In this document: piece by piece, positions 33,879 to 43,116 of the stretch | How the letters are laid out: the number at the start of each line of letters is the position of its first letter | Numbering within the stretch: the stretch's first letter is position 1 | Program-made: the position numbers and the translations under genes | Assembly (NCBI RefSeq): GCF_006517255.1 | Contig: NZ_CP041185.1 | Coordinates: 6,250,371 to 6,314,370 of the forward strand | Reading direction: 5' to 3' | Origin: Janthinobacterium tructae | GTDB taxonomy: Bacteria > Pseudomonadota > Gammaproteobacteria > Burkholderiales > Burkholderiaceae_D | DNA: 64,000 nt | The notes under the pieces: generated by a model | Told to the model about the DNA's origin: nothing | What the model saw: only the letters and a program-made list of their open reading frames with translations | Databases searched by the model: none

Positions 33879-36800
33879 TCAATCTACCGTCGCGCCGGCG
33901 CGATAGGTATTGCGCCCATCCTGCTTGGCCTGGTACAGCAGTACGTCGGCCCGCTGCAGCAGCACTGCGGGCGAGATGTCTTCGTCGCGGTAGAAAGCCA
34001 GGCCGATGCTGGCGGAAATGCGCACGGTGATGCCGTCGAGTTCGAACGGCTGCTGCATGGCGGTGACGATCTTTTCCGCCAGCAGAGCCGCGTCGTCGGG
34101 CCGGGTGATCTGTTCCATGATGATGGTGAATTCGTCGCCGCCCAGGCGGGCGATGATGTCGGTGACGCGCATGGTCTGCGTCAGGCGCTGGGCGAAGGCG
34201 CGCAGCAGGGCGTCGCCGGTGCCGTGGCCATGTGTGTCGTTGACGGGCTTGAAGCGGTCGATATCCATGTACATGACGGCCATCAGGTGCCGCTGCCGGC
34301 GACTGGCGTGCATGGCATCGCTGAGTTTTTGCTGGAAGCCGGCGCGGTTCGACAAGCCGGTCAGCGCATCGACCTGGGCCAGCTTCAGCAGACGCTGTTT
34401 TTCGCGCTTTTGCACGGTGATATCCTGGCGCATCACGTGAAAACCCACCACCTGCAGCTTGTCTTCGCCGATCTGCGGAATGTAGATCACTTCCATGCAG
34501 CGCTCGATGCCTTCTTTTTCATCATCCTCTTCAAAACTCAGGGTTTCGCCAGCCAGCACGCGCTCGATATACGGCGCCACCGTGCGGTAGCGCGCCTCGC
34601 CGACGGTCTCGCGCACGCTGCAGCCCAGCGCCTGCCGGCCCGTCAGGCAGAGTTCGCGCTCATAGGCGATGTTCAGAAAGCGGTAGACCAGGTCGGCGTC
34701 GATGTAGGCGATCATGGCCGGCAGGGTGTCGGCGATGGTGCGCAGGCGCGCTTCGCTTTCCAGCAGCGCCACTTCCGATTCGCGCAAGGTGGTGATGTCG
34801 TCCAGGCTGCCCACGTAGCCTTCGATCCGGCCGTCGATGAGGATGGGGGCAATTTTGACGGAGACCCAGACCAGCCTGCCGTTGCGCTGCAGGCAGCGCA
34901 AGGTGGACTGGAATGGCGCATGGCTGAGCGTGAGTTGTTCCAGTGCCACGTGCATCAGCGGATAGTCGTCCGGGTGCAGGGCGCTGGTCCAGCCGGCGCC
35001 CAGGGCGGCGGCGCGCGGCAGGCCCGTGATCGATTCGAAGGTGCGGTTGACGTAGGTGCAGCGGCGCTGGCGGTCCAGGCGCACCAGGCCGAGCGGCGAG
35101 GCGTCGTTGACGGCGGCCAGCTCGGCCTGTTTCTGGCGCAGTTCCAGTTCCTGCTGGCGGCGCTGCGAGACATCCTCGGCGATGCACAGGATATGTTCGA
35201 TCTGCTGGCGCTCGTCAAACACGGGTACGGACACGGCGTGCACGTAGCGCAGGCTGCCGTCCGCCAGGCGCAGCGGCTTTTCCGTATGGTCGATGACGCC
35301 GCGTTCGGCCAGGATGGCGTGGTCGTCCTCGGCGTCGTGCAGGCCGAAGTCGGGTGGAAAGGCCTGGCAATCGGTCTTGCCGATGACGTCGGCGGCCAGG
35401 TGGCCGGTGATATCCTCTGCCGCCTTGTTCCACACTTCCATCTGGCCGAAATTCTCCGGGCGTGCGCTTTTCACGTAGACCAGCACGGGCAAATGGTCGA
35501 TCAGCGACTGCAGGAAGCTGCGGTTATCCTGCAGCGCCAGTTCGTCATGCTTGCGCGCGCTGATGTCGCGCGAAGTGACGGCCACGCCGTCGGTAATCGG
35601 CACCACCTGGTGGCGCAGCCAGCGCGTGCCGCCCAACGCCAGCGGCAGCTCGAATTCGTCTTCCAGCGGCTGGCCCGTTTCCATCACCTGCACGAAGCGC
35701 TGGAAGAAACGCTCGTCGCGCAGCAGCGGCACCCGCGGCAGCACGCGCTGGCCCAGCAGTTCGGAGCGTGGCTTGCCCAGCATGTCGGCGGCCCGTTCGT
35801 TGACGTCGGCGAAAATGAAGTCTTCCACCGGCTTGCCCGGTGCGGGGCGCCAGGCTTTCAGCAGCAGCACGGAGTCGAGGCTGCCCTGGTGGGCTGCGCG
35901 CAGCAAGGCTTGCGTTTCCTTTGCCTGGCGGATGCTGCGGCGCAGGCGTGCGCTCTGGCGCATCAGCAGGGCTGTAAAGCCGGCAATGAGCACGCTGGCG
36001 GCAAGCAGCGCGCCGAGATACACGAGGCGGCGCTGTTCGAAGCGTGCCAGGGCGACGCCGCGGCTCACGCCTACCACGGCCAGCAGCGGGTAGCGCGCCA
36101 GTTCGCGGTAGCTGTAGATGCGCGCCGTCGTGTCCACCGGCGGCTCGATCAGCAGTTCTTCGGCGGCATGCTGGGGTGGCCCGGGCATGCGGAAGTCGAT
36201 GCGGTCGCTGAGGATGCGCTGTTCGCCGATGCGCCCCACCGTCAGGCCGCTGTCGCGCGCCACCAGCATCAGCGCACCTTGTTCATCGAGGTCCAGGCGG
36301 TCGTAATCGTCGACAAAATAGGTCGGGTCGACGTGGATGATGATGGCGCCGGCAAAGCGGCCCTGCGCATCGTTCAGGCGGCGCGCCAGGCGGATGGTCC
36401 AGTGCTTGCTGGCCGCGTCGAGCATGGGCGTGTCGACCATGGCCGTGTCGGATGCATTGGCGGCCAGCGCCCTGAAAAATGCCTGGCTGGCCAGGTTCTC
36501 CGGCCAATACGCATTGGCGCTGTCGATCACATTGCCCTGCGCGTCGATGAGGGCGATCGGCAAGGCCAGCTTAGACGGCAGCACGCTGTCGAGCAGACCC
36601 TGGCGGCGCATGAATTCATTCAGGCGCAGGCCGCCCTCCGTTTCCTCGTATTTGAGCTTGAACAATTGCGTGGCGTGGTCCGACTGGCGCAGGGTGAAAC
36701 TGGTATGGTCGGCCAGGGTGCGCGCCAGCGACTGGCTGACGGCCACGGCGTCGCGCACGGCGCTGGCGCGCTCCTGGCCCACCTGGTACAAGACGGCCGC

Positions 36801-37013
36801 CCACAGCGCCAGCAGCAAGATGAGCGCGAACAGGGGCACCAGGCTGAGACGGTACAGGCGGCGGGCAAGGCGTTGCAGGGGTCTTGTTATCGCTATCACG
36901 GGCGCTTGCAGGCTATAGTCATGGTAAAGGGGAGGGGCGGCGTGGCGCGCATGATAGCCGATTCGGCTGCCTTGCGCGTAACCCTGTTGCTGCCGCTCCC
37001 ATCGTCTGTTCAC
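33879..37013 (-). CDS. Membrane PAS-sensor diguanylate cyclase
   Basis: Inner-membrane protein of up to 1044 residues that makes cyclic di-GMP. Order: first membrane helix at about 57-77; periplasmic Cache-type sensor to about 335; second membrane helix (LVYLGALLAASVLIAGFTALLM); about four PAS/PAC units (for example EDFIFADVNERAADMLG, ICIAEDVSQRRQQ, TYVNRTFESITG, YIDADLVYRFLN); and a C-terminal GGDEF domain. The active site reads ARLGGDEFTII, and RVTD five residues before it is an intact inhibitory I-site. No EAL domain. The start is uncertain: 37013 is GTG with no ribosome site, and GTG at 36899 would place the first membrane helix about 20 residues in. Confidence 0.9.
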   Translation of the reverse strand: MNRRWERQQQGYAQGSRIGYHARHAAPPLYHDYSLQAPVIAITRPLQRLARRLYRLSLVPLFALILLLALWAAVLYQVGQERASAVRDAVAVSQSLARTLADHTSFTLRQSDHATQLFKLKYEETEGGLRLNEFMRRQGLLDSVLPSKLALPIALIDAQGNVIDSANAYWPENLASQAFFRALAANASDTAMVDTPMLDAASKHWTIRLARRLNDAQGRFAGAIIIHVDPTYFVDDYDRLDLDEQGALMLVARDSGLTVGRIGEQRILSDRIDFRMPGPPQHAAEELLIEPPVDTTARIYSYRELARYPLLAVVGVSRGVALARFEQRRLVYLGALLAASVLIAGFTALLMRQSARLRRSIRQAKETQALLRAAHQGSLDSVLLLKAWRPAPGKPVEDFIFADVNERAADMLGKPRSELLGQRVLPRVPLLRDERFFQRFVQVMETGQPLEDEFELPLALGGTRWLRHQVVPITDGVAVTSRDISARKHDELALQDNRSFLQSLIDHLPVLVYVKSARPENFGQMEVWNKAAEDITGHLAADVIGKTDCQAFPPDFGLHDAEDDHAILAERGVIDHTEKPLRLADGSLRYVHAVSVPVFDERQQIEHILCIAEDVSQRRQQELELRQKQAELAAVNDASPLGLVRLDRQRRCTYVNRTFESITGLPRAAALGAGWTSALHPDDYPLMHVALEQLTLSHAPFQSTLRCLQRNGRLVWVSVKIAPILIDGRIEGYVGSLDDITTLRESEVALLESEARLRTIADTLPAMIAYIDADLVYRFLNIAYERELCLTGRQALGCSVRETVGEARYRTVAPYIERVLAGETLSFEEDDEKEGIERCMEVIYIPQIGEDKLQVVGFHVMRQDITVQKREKQRLLKLAQVDALTGLSNRAGFQQKLSDAMHASRRQRHLMAVMYMDIDRFKPVNDTHGHGTGDALLRAFAQRLTQTMRVTDIIARLGGDEFTIIMEQITRPDDAALLAEKIVTAMQQPFELDGITVRISASIGLAFYRDEDISPAVLLQRADVLLYQAKQDGRNTYRAGATVD

Positions 37014-37180
37014 GGTCTGTCGCTGGGCTTATTCTGCGTTAAATCAAGTATCCGTGGTGCCGCGCACGCTAAAAAAAGCACGCCAGCGACGATACGGGCT
37101 GGCGGCGTGGCAGAAAAAGTACAATTGCGCCCCCATCCTCATTAAAATGGGTGCTTCTACCTTCCATATCGAAAGTTGTC

Positions 37181-37552
37181 ATGCAGAGTAAAAAGCCCGA
37201 CGCGGCAAGACTGGACAAGATCGTGGCCGAAGCGCGCCGCGCCGCCGACCAGCGCGAGAGCGGCTACCGCGAGCGCTCGCTGAAGATGTATCCATGGGTA
37301 TGCGGCCGCTGCACGCGCGAATTCACGCGTGCGAATGTGCAGCAACTGACGGTGCACCACCGCGACCACAATCACGACAACAATCCGCCGGACGGCAGCA
37401 ACTGGGAGCTGCTGTGCCTGTATTGCCACGACAATGAGCACTCGCGTTACCTGGAAGCGGACCGTGGCGCCGGCCTGCTGTCGGCCGATGTGGCGCCCGC
37501 GACGCACAATCCGTTCGCCGCGCTGGCCGGCCTGATCAAGAAGAAGGACTGA
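37181..37552 (+). CDS. yajD: YajD-family HNH nuclease
   Basis: Protein of 123 residues. The zinc knuckle CGRC and CLYC frame the HNH core LTVHHRDHNHDNNPPDGSNW and ELLCLYCHDNEH. YajD-type proteins are small, widespread HNH enzymes of unknown cellular target. It stands 22 bp before the response-regulator gene and may share its transcript. Confidence 0.88.
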   Translation: MQSKKPDAARLDKIVAEARRAADQRESGYRERSLKMYPWVCGRCTREFTRANVQQLTVHHRDHNHDNNPPDGSNWELLCLYCHDNEHSRYLEADRGAGLLSADVAPATHNPFAALAGLIKKKD

Positions 37553-37573
37553 GCGGGCCGCGCCGCTTTCCCC

Positions 37574-38242
37574 ATGCGCATCTTGCTGACCGAAGACGAC
37601 CCGCAACTGGGCCGCGCCACGCAGATCGGCCTGGAACAGGGCGGCCATGCCGTCGACTGGGTCACGAGCGCTGAACACGCGCACACGGCAGTGCGCCTGC
37701 ACGACTATGACTGCATCCTGCTCGACCTGGGCTTGCCGGGGCAGGATGGCATGCAGGCGCTGGGCGTGCTGCGCGACAATGGCTACAGCGGCGCCGTGCT
37801 GATCGTCACGGCGCGCGACACGGTGGGTGAGCGCATCGCCGGCCTGGACGCGGGCGCCGACGACTTCATCGTGAAACCGTTCGACCTCGACGAGCTGGCC
37901 GCGCGCATCCGCAGCGCCTGCCGCCGCGCCGCCGGCCGCCTGCGCGAGCACCTCGTGCATGGCGAGCTGGTGCTCGATATCGCCGACCGGCAGGTGACGC
38001 AAGCGGGATTGCCCGTGACCTTGACGGTAAAGGAGTTCCGCATCCTGCAATTGCTGCTGGAGCACGGCGGCCGCGTGCTGAGCCGGGAACAGCTGGAGAA
38101 AAACCTGTACAGCTGGGGGGATGAAGTGGAAAGCAATGCCGTGCAAGTGCATATCCACCACCTGCGCAAGAAGCTGGGGCGGGACTTGATACGCACCGTG
38201 CATGCGATCGGCTACTGCATCGACAAGTCCAAAGCGGCTTGA
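37574..38242 (+). CDS. OmpR-family response regulator without adjacent kinase
   Basis: Two-component regulator of 222 residues. The receiver domain has the acidic pair Glu7-Asp8-Asp9, phosphoacceptor Asp51 (ILLDLGLPG), Thr in TARD and Lys in VKPFD; the C-terminal winged helix ends with VQVHIHHLRKKLG...RTVHAIGYCI. It is closest in style to QseB/PmrA/TctD regulators. Normally a kinase gene follows, but here the next gene is a convergent TonB receptor, so the partner is encoded elsewhere or lost. Confidence 0.92.
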   Translation: MRILLTEDDPQLGRATQIGLEQGGHAVDWVTSAEHAHTAVRLHDYDCILLDLGLPGQDGMQALGVLRDNGYSGAVLIVTARDTVGERIAGLDAGADDFIVKPFDLDELAARIRSACRRAAGRLREHLVHGELVLDIADRQVTQAGLPVTLTVKEFRILQLLLEHGGRVLSREQLEKNLYSWGDEVESNAVQVHIHHLRKKLGRDLIRTVHAIGYCIDKSKAA

Positions 38243-38247
38243 CGAAG

Positions 38248-38289
38248 GCGGCCCCGAGGCCGCCCGTTCTGCTCATGACCGGCAGGTCA
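38248..38289. terminator. Hairpins between convergent genes
   Basis: GGCGGCC and GGCCGCC (38248-38265) close a CCGA loop, and ATGACC/GGTCAT form a smaller stem just after. Lack of T runs makes this a weak candidate for a shared terminator. Confidence 0.4.
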
Positions 38290-38297
38290 TCACAGCA

Positions 38298-40442
38298 TCA
38301 GAAATCGACGGAGGCCGACAGCCACAAGCGGCGACCGTCCATGCTGTTGACATAGCGGTTGGCGTAGGTCAATGCCGGGGCGCGGTACGGCTGATAGTCG
38401 ATGAAGTCCTTGTTGAGCAGGTTGTACACGGCCGCGTTCAGGGTCACGCGCTGGTTCAGCTGATAGCTGCTGCCCAGGTGCAGCATGGTGTAGCCCTTGT
38501 AGTCGCCCAGCGCGGCCTTGGCGGCGCGCGTGGAAGCCGAGGTGCCCGGATCGCGGAAGCGTTCGCTGCGGTATTCGGCGCGCAGCCAGCCATTCCATGC
38601 GCGCGAGATATCCCACGAGAGGCGCGCGTTGACGGCGTGCTTGGGCGTGTCGCTCAGCGGTTTGCCGGCGTTGCTGCCGCTCTTCTGTTCGCTTTCCGTG
38701 TAGGTGTAGTTGGCGCTGGCCGACAGCGCCTTGCCCAGTGGGAAGCGGGTGTTCAGCTCGACGCCGCGCGTGACGGCCTCATCCACGTTGACCGACTGGC
38801 CGAACGCATCGACGTTGGGCCAGTTGCCGAAGCTGACGCAGCCGGGACGGTTCGGCGACGGGCGGTAGTCGCAGTTGACGAGGCCGGTGCCCGTGGTGAT
38901 CTTGTCCTTGAATTCGTTGTTGAACAGGGAGCCGCTGGCGGTCCAGCCCGCCAGGTTGTCGAAATACGCGCCGATTTCTGTTGTCGTGCTCGTTTCCGGC
39001 TTCAGGTTCGGGCTGCCGACGAGGGGAATCGTGCCCTGGCCGCCGAAACCGTTGATGCCTGGCGACAGTTGTTCCACGCGCGGCGTCTTGTAACCCTTGC
39101 TGACGCCACCCTTGACGGTCCAGCTCGGCGTCGCGTTCCACACGGCATACGCGCGGGGGCTGGTCTGGCCGCCGAAGATGCTGTGATCGTCATAGCGGGC
39201 GCCGAAGGTCAGCGCGAGATGCTCCAGCACCTGCCATTCGTCTTCCACGAACAGGGCTTTTTGCGTGAATTCGAATGTCTTTGGCGCCACGCCATCCGTC
39301 ATTTCCGCTTTCCACCATTGCGCGCCGACGGTCGCCATGTGTTTGCCCAAAGGCATGACCAATTTGGTGTCGAACACCTGGCTTTCCACTTCCAGCGTGC
39401 GCGCGCTGCCGGCCACGGCGCCCGGCGTGCCTGGCGGAATCGTGCGGCCCAGGGTTTCCGTCTTGTTCACCATGTAGCTGCTGTCGAGGGTGCCGAAGCC
39501 GAAGCGGCCCGTGTGCGACAGGGTCCACTGGTCGCGCTTGTATTTCTGCTCGGGACCGTAGCCGCCCTGCAAGCCCAGGGTACCCAGCTGCTTTTTCGAA
39601 TTGTCGTAGGTCTGGCGGCCCGCGTCCGCGTCGAGGATGACGGTGTGGGTGCGGTTGGGCGTAAAGGCCAGGCGCGCACCAAAGTTTTCAATGTCCGCGC
39701 GCACGGGGTTGGCGCCCATGTTCGGCGCGGTTCCCGGACCGTCCGCGCCGTTGTAGCGGATGTCGGCCGCATCGCGGCGCTGCTTGCTGCCGCGCAGGGA
39801 CAGGCCCAGCAGGTCGGTGGCGATGGGGCCGCTCAGGTAGAAGCGGCCGTTTTTCACGTCGCCGAAATCCGATTCTTCCTGCACAGTGTAGTCGGCCGAG
39901 ACGGAACCCATCCACTGCTTGCCCACCTTGCGCGTGATGATGTTGATCACACCGCCCATGGCGTCCGAGCCGTACAGGGTCGACATGGGGCCGCGGATGA
40001 TTTCGATGCGCTCGATGGCGGCTAGCGGCGGCATGAAGCTCGTTTGCGTGCCGCCGAAGCCGTTCGGCGTGACATTGCCGGCCGCGTTCTGGCGCCGTCC
40101 GTCGATCAGCACCAGGGTGTAGTCGCTGGGCATGCCGCGGATGCTGATGTTCATGCCGCCCGTCTTGTCGCCCGCCGCACCCACGTCGATGCCTTCCACG
40201 CTTTCCAGCGCCTGCGTCAGGTTGCCGAAGCGCTCCTTCGACAGCTCTTCACGCGTCAGCACGGTAATGGAAGCCGGCGCCTGTTTGATGTCCTGCTCGA
40301 AACCGGAGGCGGAGACCACCACTTCGGGCATGCTGGCAGGCGTGCCCGTCTGGGCGTAGGCCGGCAGGCAGGACAGGGCGGTCAAGGCCAGGGCCAGGGT
40401 GGTGGGACGCGGCAGGCGCGCGCGGCGGGTGCGGTTGGACAT
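38298..40442 (-). CDS. TonB-dependent receptor, FepA/BfeA-like
   Basis: Outer-membrane receptor of 714 residues. A signal peptide ending in PAYAQ precedes a TonB box-like VVVSASGFEQ, a plug domain (ERIEIIRGPMSTLYGSDAMGGVINIITRKV) and a beta barrel ending WLSASVDF with terminal Phe. The plug and YRPSPNRPGCVSFGNWPN loop resemble enterobactin or catecholate receptors of the FepA/BfeA/IrgA group. AGGAG precedes the start at 40442; the frame opens 85 codons earlier without support. No STN domain, so it does not signal through FecR. A Fur-like site lies upstream. Confidence 0.92.
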   Translation of the reverse strand: MSNRTRRARLPRPTTLALALTALSCLPAYAQTGTPASMPEVVVSASGFEQDIKQAPASITVLTREELSKERFGNLTQALESVEGIDVGAAGDKTGGMNISIRGMPSDYTLVLIDGRRQNAAGNVTPNGFGGTQTSFMPPLAAIERIEIIRGPMSTLYGSDAMGGVINIITRKVGKQWMGSVSADYTVQEESDFGDVKNGRFYLSGPIATDLLGLSLRGSKQRRDAADIRYNGADGPGTAPNMGANPVRADIENFGARLAFTPNRTHTVILDADAGRQTYDNSKKQLGTLGLQGGYGPEQKYKRDQWTLSHTGRFGFGTLDSSYMVNKTETLGRTIPPGTPGAVAGSARTLEVESQVFDTKLVMPLGKHMATVGAQWWKAEMTDGVAPKTFEFTQKALFVEDEWQVLEHLALTFGARYDDHSIFGGQTSPRAYAVWNATPSWTVKGGVSKGYKTPRVEQLSPGINGFGGQGTIPLVGSPNLKPETSTTTEIGAYFDNLAGWTASGSLFNNEFKDKITTGTGLVNCDYRPSPNRPGCVSFGNWPNVDAFGQSVNVDEAVTRGVELNTRFPLGKALSASANYTYTESEQKSGSNAGKPLSDTPKHAVNARLSWDISRAWNGWLRAEYRSERFRDPGTSASTRAAKAALGDYKGYTMLHLGSSYQLNQRVTLNAAVYNLLNKDFIDYQPYRAPALTYANRYVNSMDGRRLWLSASVDF

Positions 40443-40488
40443 GCAAACTCCTGGAGGGTGGATTAATGATTGGTCTGTCTTACTTTGG

Positions 40489-40522
40489 TAATGGGAATCA
40501 TGGGGGCAATAAGAATCATTTA
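40489..40522 (-). promoter_or_regulatory. Fur-like repeats upstream of the FepA-type receptor
   Basis: AATGGGAATCAT and AATAAGAATCATTT (plus-strand reading) are two half-matching copies of the GATAAT/GAATCATT Fur motif, 50-80 bp before the start. Confidence 0.5.
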
Positions 40523-40727
40523 CAATTGCACGCGTAGCATCCCAAAAAATATGCCGTTCCGGATCATGCGCAGAAGTTCTTAAGAGATTCTTAACAAGCT
40601 GGCCGGGAATGTGCCGCGCTTGCTTGGCGTCGGCTGCGGCGTCGTGCGCCTGGGCTGCGTGCATTGCCGGGCAATCCGATCGCGATAAAACGTGCAAGTG
40701 TCACGCGGAATGCGGTATCTTTCTGCT

Positions 40728-42011
40728 ATGCCTAGCCCACACCAGCCCATTTCTTCCGAGCTCCCCCCGTTATCGCTGGCCGCCGCGCGCGCCTTGCACC
40801 TGGCCGCGCAGGGTTTGCTGCAGGCGCGCCGCAAGAAAGCCGTGAAGGCTGACGTGCTGGCCGCGGTGCGCCAGATGGGCGTGCTGCAGATCGACACCAT
40901 CCACGTCGTGGCGCGCAGCCCGTATCTGGTGCTGTGGAGCCGGCTGGGCGACTATCCGCAGCCGTGGCTGGAGCAATTGCTGGCCGAGGGCGCGCTGTTC
41001 GAATACTGGGCGCATGAAGCGTGCTTCGTGCCCATCGAAGACTATGGCCTGTACCGCCACCGCATGCTGGACCCGGCCGCCATGGGCTGGAAGTATTCGG
41101 TGAAATGGATGGCCGAGCAGGGCGACGCCGTGGCCTCGGTGCTCGAGCATATCCGCACCAACGGCGCCGCGCGCTCGGCCGACTTTGAACGCACGGACGG
41201 CAAGGCGGGCGGCTGGTGGAGCTGGAAGCCGGAAAAGCGCTCGCTGGAGGTACTGTTTACGTCGGGCGTGCTGATGATCGCCAAGCGCCATCAGTTCCAG
41301 CGTTATTATGACCTGGCCGAGCGCGTGCTGCCTGGCTGGCACGATGGCTTGCTGCCGCCTGAAGAGCAGGTGCGCCGGCGCCTGCTGCTGGCCAGCGTGA
41401 AGGCGCTGGGCCTGGCGCGGGCCAGCTGGATCAGCGACTACTTCCGCACGAAACAAGCGCGCGCCAGCCTGGCGCAGGATTTGCAGGCGCTGGTGGACGA
41501 GGGCTTGCTGCTGCGCTGCACGGTGGCCGGCTGGGATGATGCCGTCTACGTGCATGCGGAGCATGGGCAATTGCTGCACGACGCGGCGGCGGGCAAGCTC
41601 TCGCCCACCCTGACGACGATTTTATCGCCGTTCGATCCCGTCGTCTGGGACCGGCGCCGCGCGCTGGAACTGTTCGGCTTTGACTACCGGCTCGAATGCT
41701 ACACGCCCGCTGAAAAACGCCGGTATGGTTACTTTACCCTGCCGATTTTGCGGCGCGGCGCGCTGGTGGGGCGCCTGGATGCCAAGGCGCACCGCGCGCA
41801 GGGGCGCTTCGAGATCAAGTCGCTGGTGCTGGAAGACGGCGTGCGCCTCAGTGCCCGCCTGGTGCAGGACGTGGCCGGCGCCGTGCAGCGCCTGGCGCTC
41901 TGGCATGCCTGTCCGCAGGTCGAGATAGCCCAGGCACAGCCGGCAGCCTTCGGTGCGTTGCTGGCTGAGGCGCTGCACGACGGCGGCGCTGTCGCAAGGC
42001 GGGCCGCATGA
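40728..42011 (+). CDS. ycaQ: YcaQ/AlkX-type DNA glycosylase, winged-helix protein
   Basis: Protein of 427 residues in the HTH_42 family. Members such as E. coli YcaQ unhook interstrand DNA crosslinks by glycosylase action. The catalytic Gln-x-Asp motif is present as LQIDTIHVVARS (Gln54, Asp56), followed by WLEQLLAEGALFEYWAHEACFVP and the C-terminal ILSPFDPVVWDRRRALELFGFDY. The start at 40728 is preferred over a frame opening 12 codons upstream. It overlaps the DUF2804 gene by four bases (ATGA). Confidence 0.88.
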   Translation: MPSPHQPISSELPPLSLAAARALHLAAQGLLQARRKKAVKADVLAAVRQMGVLQIDTIHVVARSPYLVLWSRLGDYPQPWLEQLLAEGALFEYWAHEACFVPIEDYGLYRHRMLDPAAMGWKYSVKWMAEQGDAVASVLEHIRTNGAARSADFERTDGKAGGWWSWKPEKRSLEVLFTSGVLMIAKRHQFQRYYDLAERVLPGWHDGLLPPEEQVRRRLLLASVKALGLARASWISDYFRTKQARASLAQDLQALVDEGLLLRCTVAGWDDAVYVHAEHGQLLHDAAAGKLSPTLTTILSPFDPVVWDRRRALELFGFDYRLECYTPAEKRRYGYFTLPILRRGALVGRLDAKAHRAQGRFEIKSLVLEDGVRLSARLVQDVAGAVQRLALWHACPQVEIAQAQPAAFGALLAEALHDGGAVARRAA

Positions 42012-43000
42012 TGCTGCCGCCGGCTCCTGCCCACCTGCTCGACGCTGACGGCGTGCCATGTTTTGGCCGCTACACGGGGCAATTGAATGCCTTCGACTGG
42101 GCCGCGCTGGCGCCGCCGCATGCGCGCGGCGCCCTCTGGCGCCTGTTCCACCACAAGCGCTGGCATTACGTGGCCCTGTCTACGCCCGCCCTGTTCTGCG
42201 GCGTGGCCATCGTCGAGCTGGGCTGGACCAGCACGGCGTTTGCGTATGCTTTCGACCGCCACAAGGGCAAGATCGTGGCCAGCTTTTCGCAGGATGGCAT
42301 CCCCGGCCTGTGCGCCTCGGTGGCGCCGCATGCGGGCGCCAGCAGCCGTTTCCGCTTCCTCTCGCACCTGATCTCCATCGAGGCGCAGCCGCAGCAGCGC
42401 TACCGTTTGCAGCTCGATTGCGGTCTTTTCGGCATCGATGCGGAATTCGGCCCGCCCGTGGCGCCGACCCTGCTGGCGATCGGGCCGGTGGCCGAGGGCG
42501 GCAGCGTGCATGCGACGCAAAAGTCGGGTGGCCTGCCCTTGTGGGGCAGCGTGCGCTGCGGCGCCATCGGCTACAGCCTCGATGACGGTGTGGCCAGCTT
42601 CGACTATTCGAACGGCTTGCTGGCGCGCGAGACGGAATGGCGCTGGGCCTCGGCGCATAGCCTGGACCTGGGTTTCAATCTGCAGGCCGGCTATTTCGGC
42701 GCGCATGAAAACGCGCTGTGGCTCGATGGCCAGCTGTATGCGCTGGGGCGCGCGCATTTCGACTTCAATCCCGACAACCCGCTGGCGCCGTGGCACGTAT
42801 GGACGGACGACGATTTGCTGGACCTGCACTTCAAGCCGGAAGGGGCGCGGCGCGAAGATAAAAACCTGGGGATCGCCGCCAGCCGCTACATCCAGCCCAT
42901 CGGCACTTTCAGCGGCTGGGTACGCACCAGCGCGCAATCTCCCAAGCGCATCGTGGCGCAGCTGGCGGGCGTGACGGAAAGCCACCGCTCGCGCTGGTAG
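42008..43000 (+). CDS. DUF2804 domain protein
   Basis: Protein of 330 residues matching DUF2804: LFHHKRWHYVALSTPALFCGVAIVELG, then WRWASAHSLDLGFNLQAGYFG and FDFNPDNPLAPWHVW in the C-terminal half. The fold is predicted to resemble lipocalin-like hydroxyneurosporene-synthase-type barrels; function is unknown. Translationally coupled to ycaQ, which hints at a linked role although no biochemical connection is evident. Confidence 0.82.
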   Translation: MMLPPAPAHLLDADGVPCFGRYTGQLNAFDWAALAPPHARGALWRLFHHKRWHYVALSTPALFCGVAIVELGWTSTAFAYAFDRHKGKIVASFSQDGIPGLCASVAPHAGASSRFRFLSHLISIEAQPQQRYRLQLDCGLFGIDAEFGPPVAPTLLAIGPVAEGGSVHATQKSGGLPLWGSVRCGAIGYSLDDGVASFDYSNGLLARETEWRWASAHSLDLGFNLQAGYFGAHENALWLDGQLYALGRAHFDFNPDNPLAPWHVWTDDDLLDLHFKPEGARREDKNLGIAASRYIQPIGTFSGWVRTSAQSPKRIVAQLAGVTESHRSRW

Positions 43001-43116
43001 GCGCGCGCGGTTTTTTTGCGAAACGCGCCACAAGGTCAAGTTTTTTTGACGGCGCATCCTATACACTGGCGCAGCCACTCCGGCAATCCCGCTCCGGCAA
43101 TCCATGAGGCCAGAAC

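Noticed and set aside
34224..37145. Open frame of over 900 codons antisense to the diguanylate cyclase
   Set aside because: No recognisable motif, and the opposite strand encodes intact PAS and GGDEF domains.
43046..43065. TTGACG and TATACA before the Pat-type gene as a promoter
   Set aside because: Only 8 bp separate the two boxes, so they cannot pair as -35 and -10.
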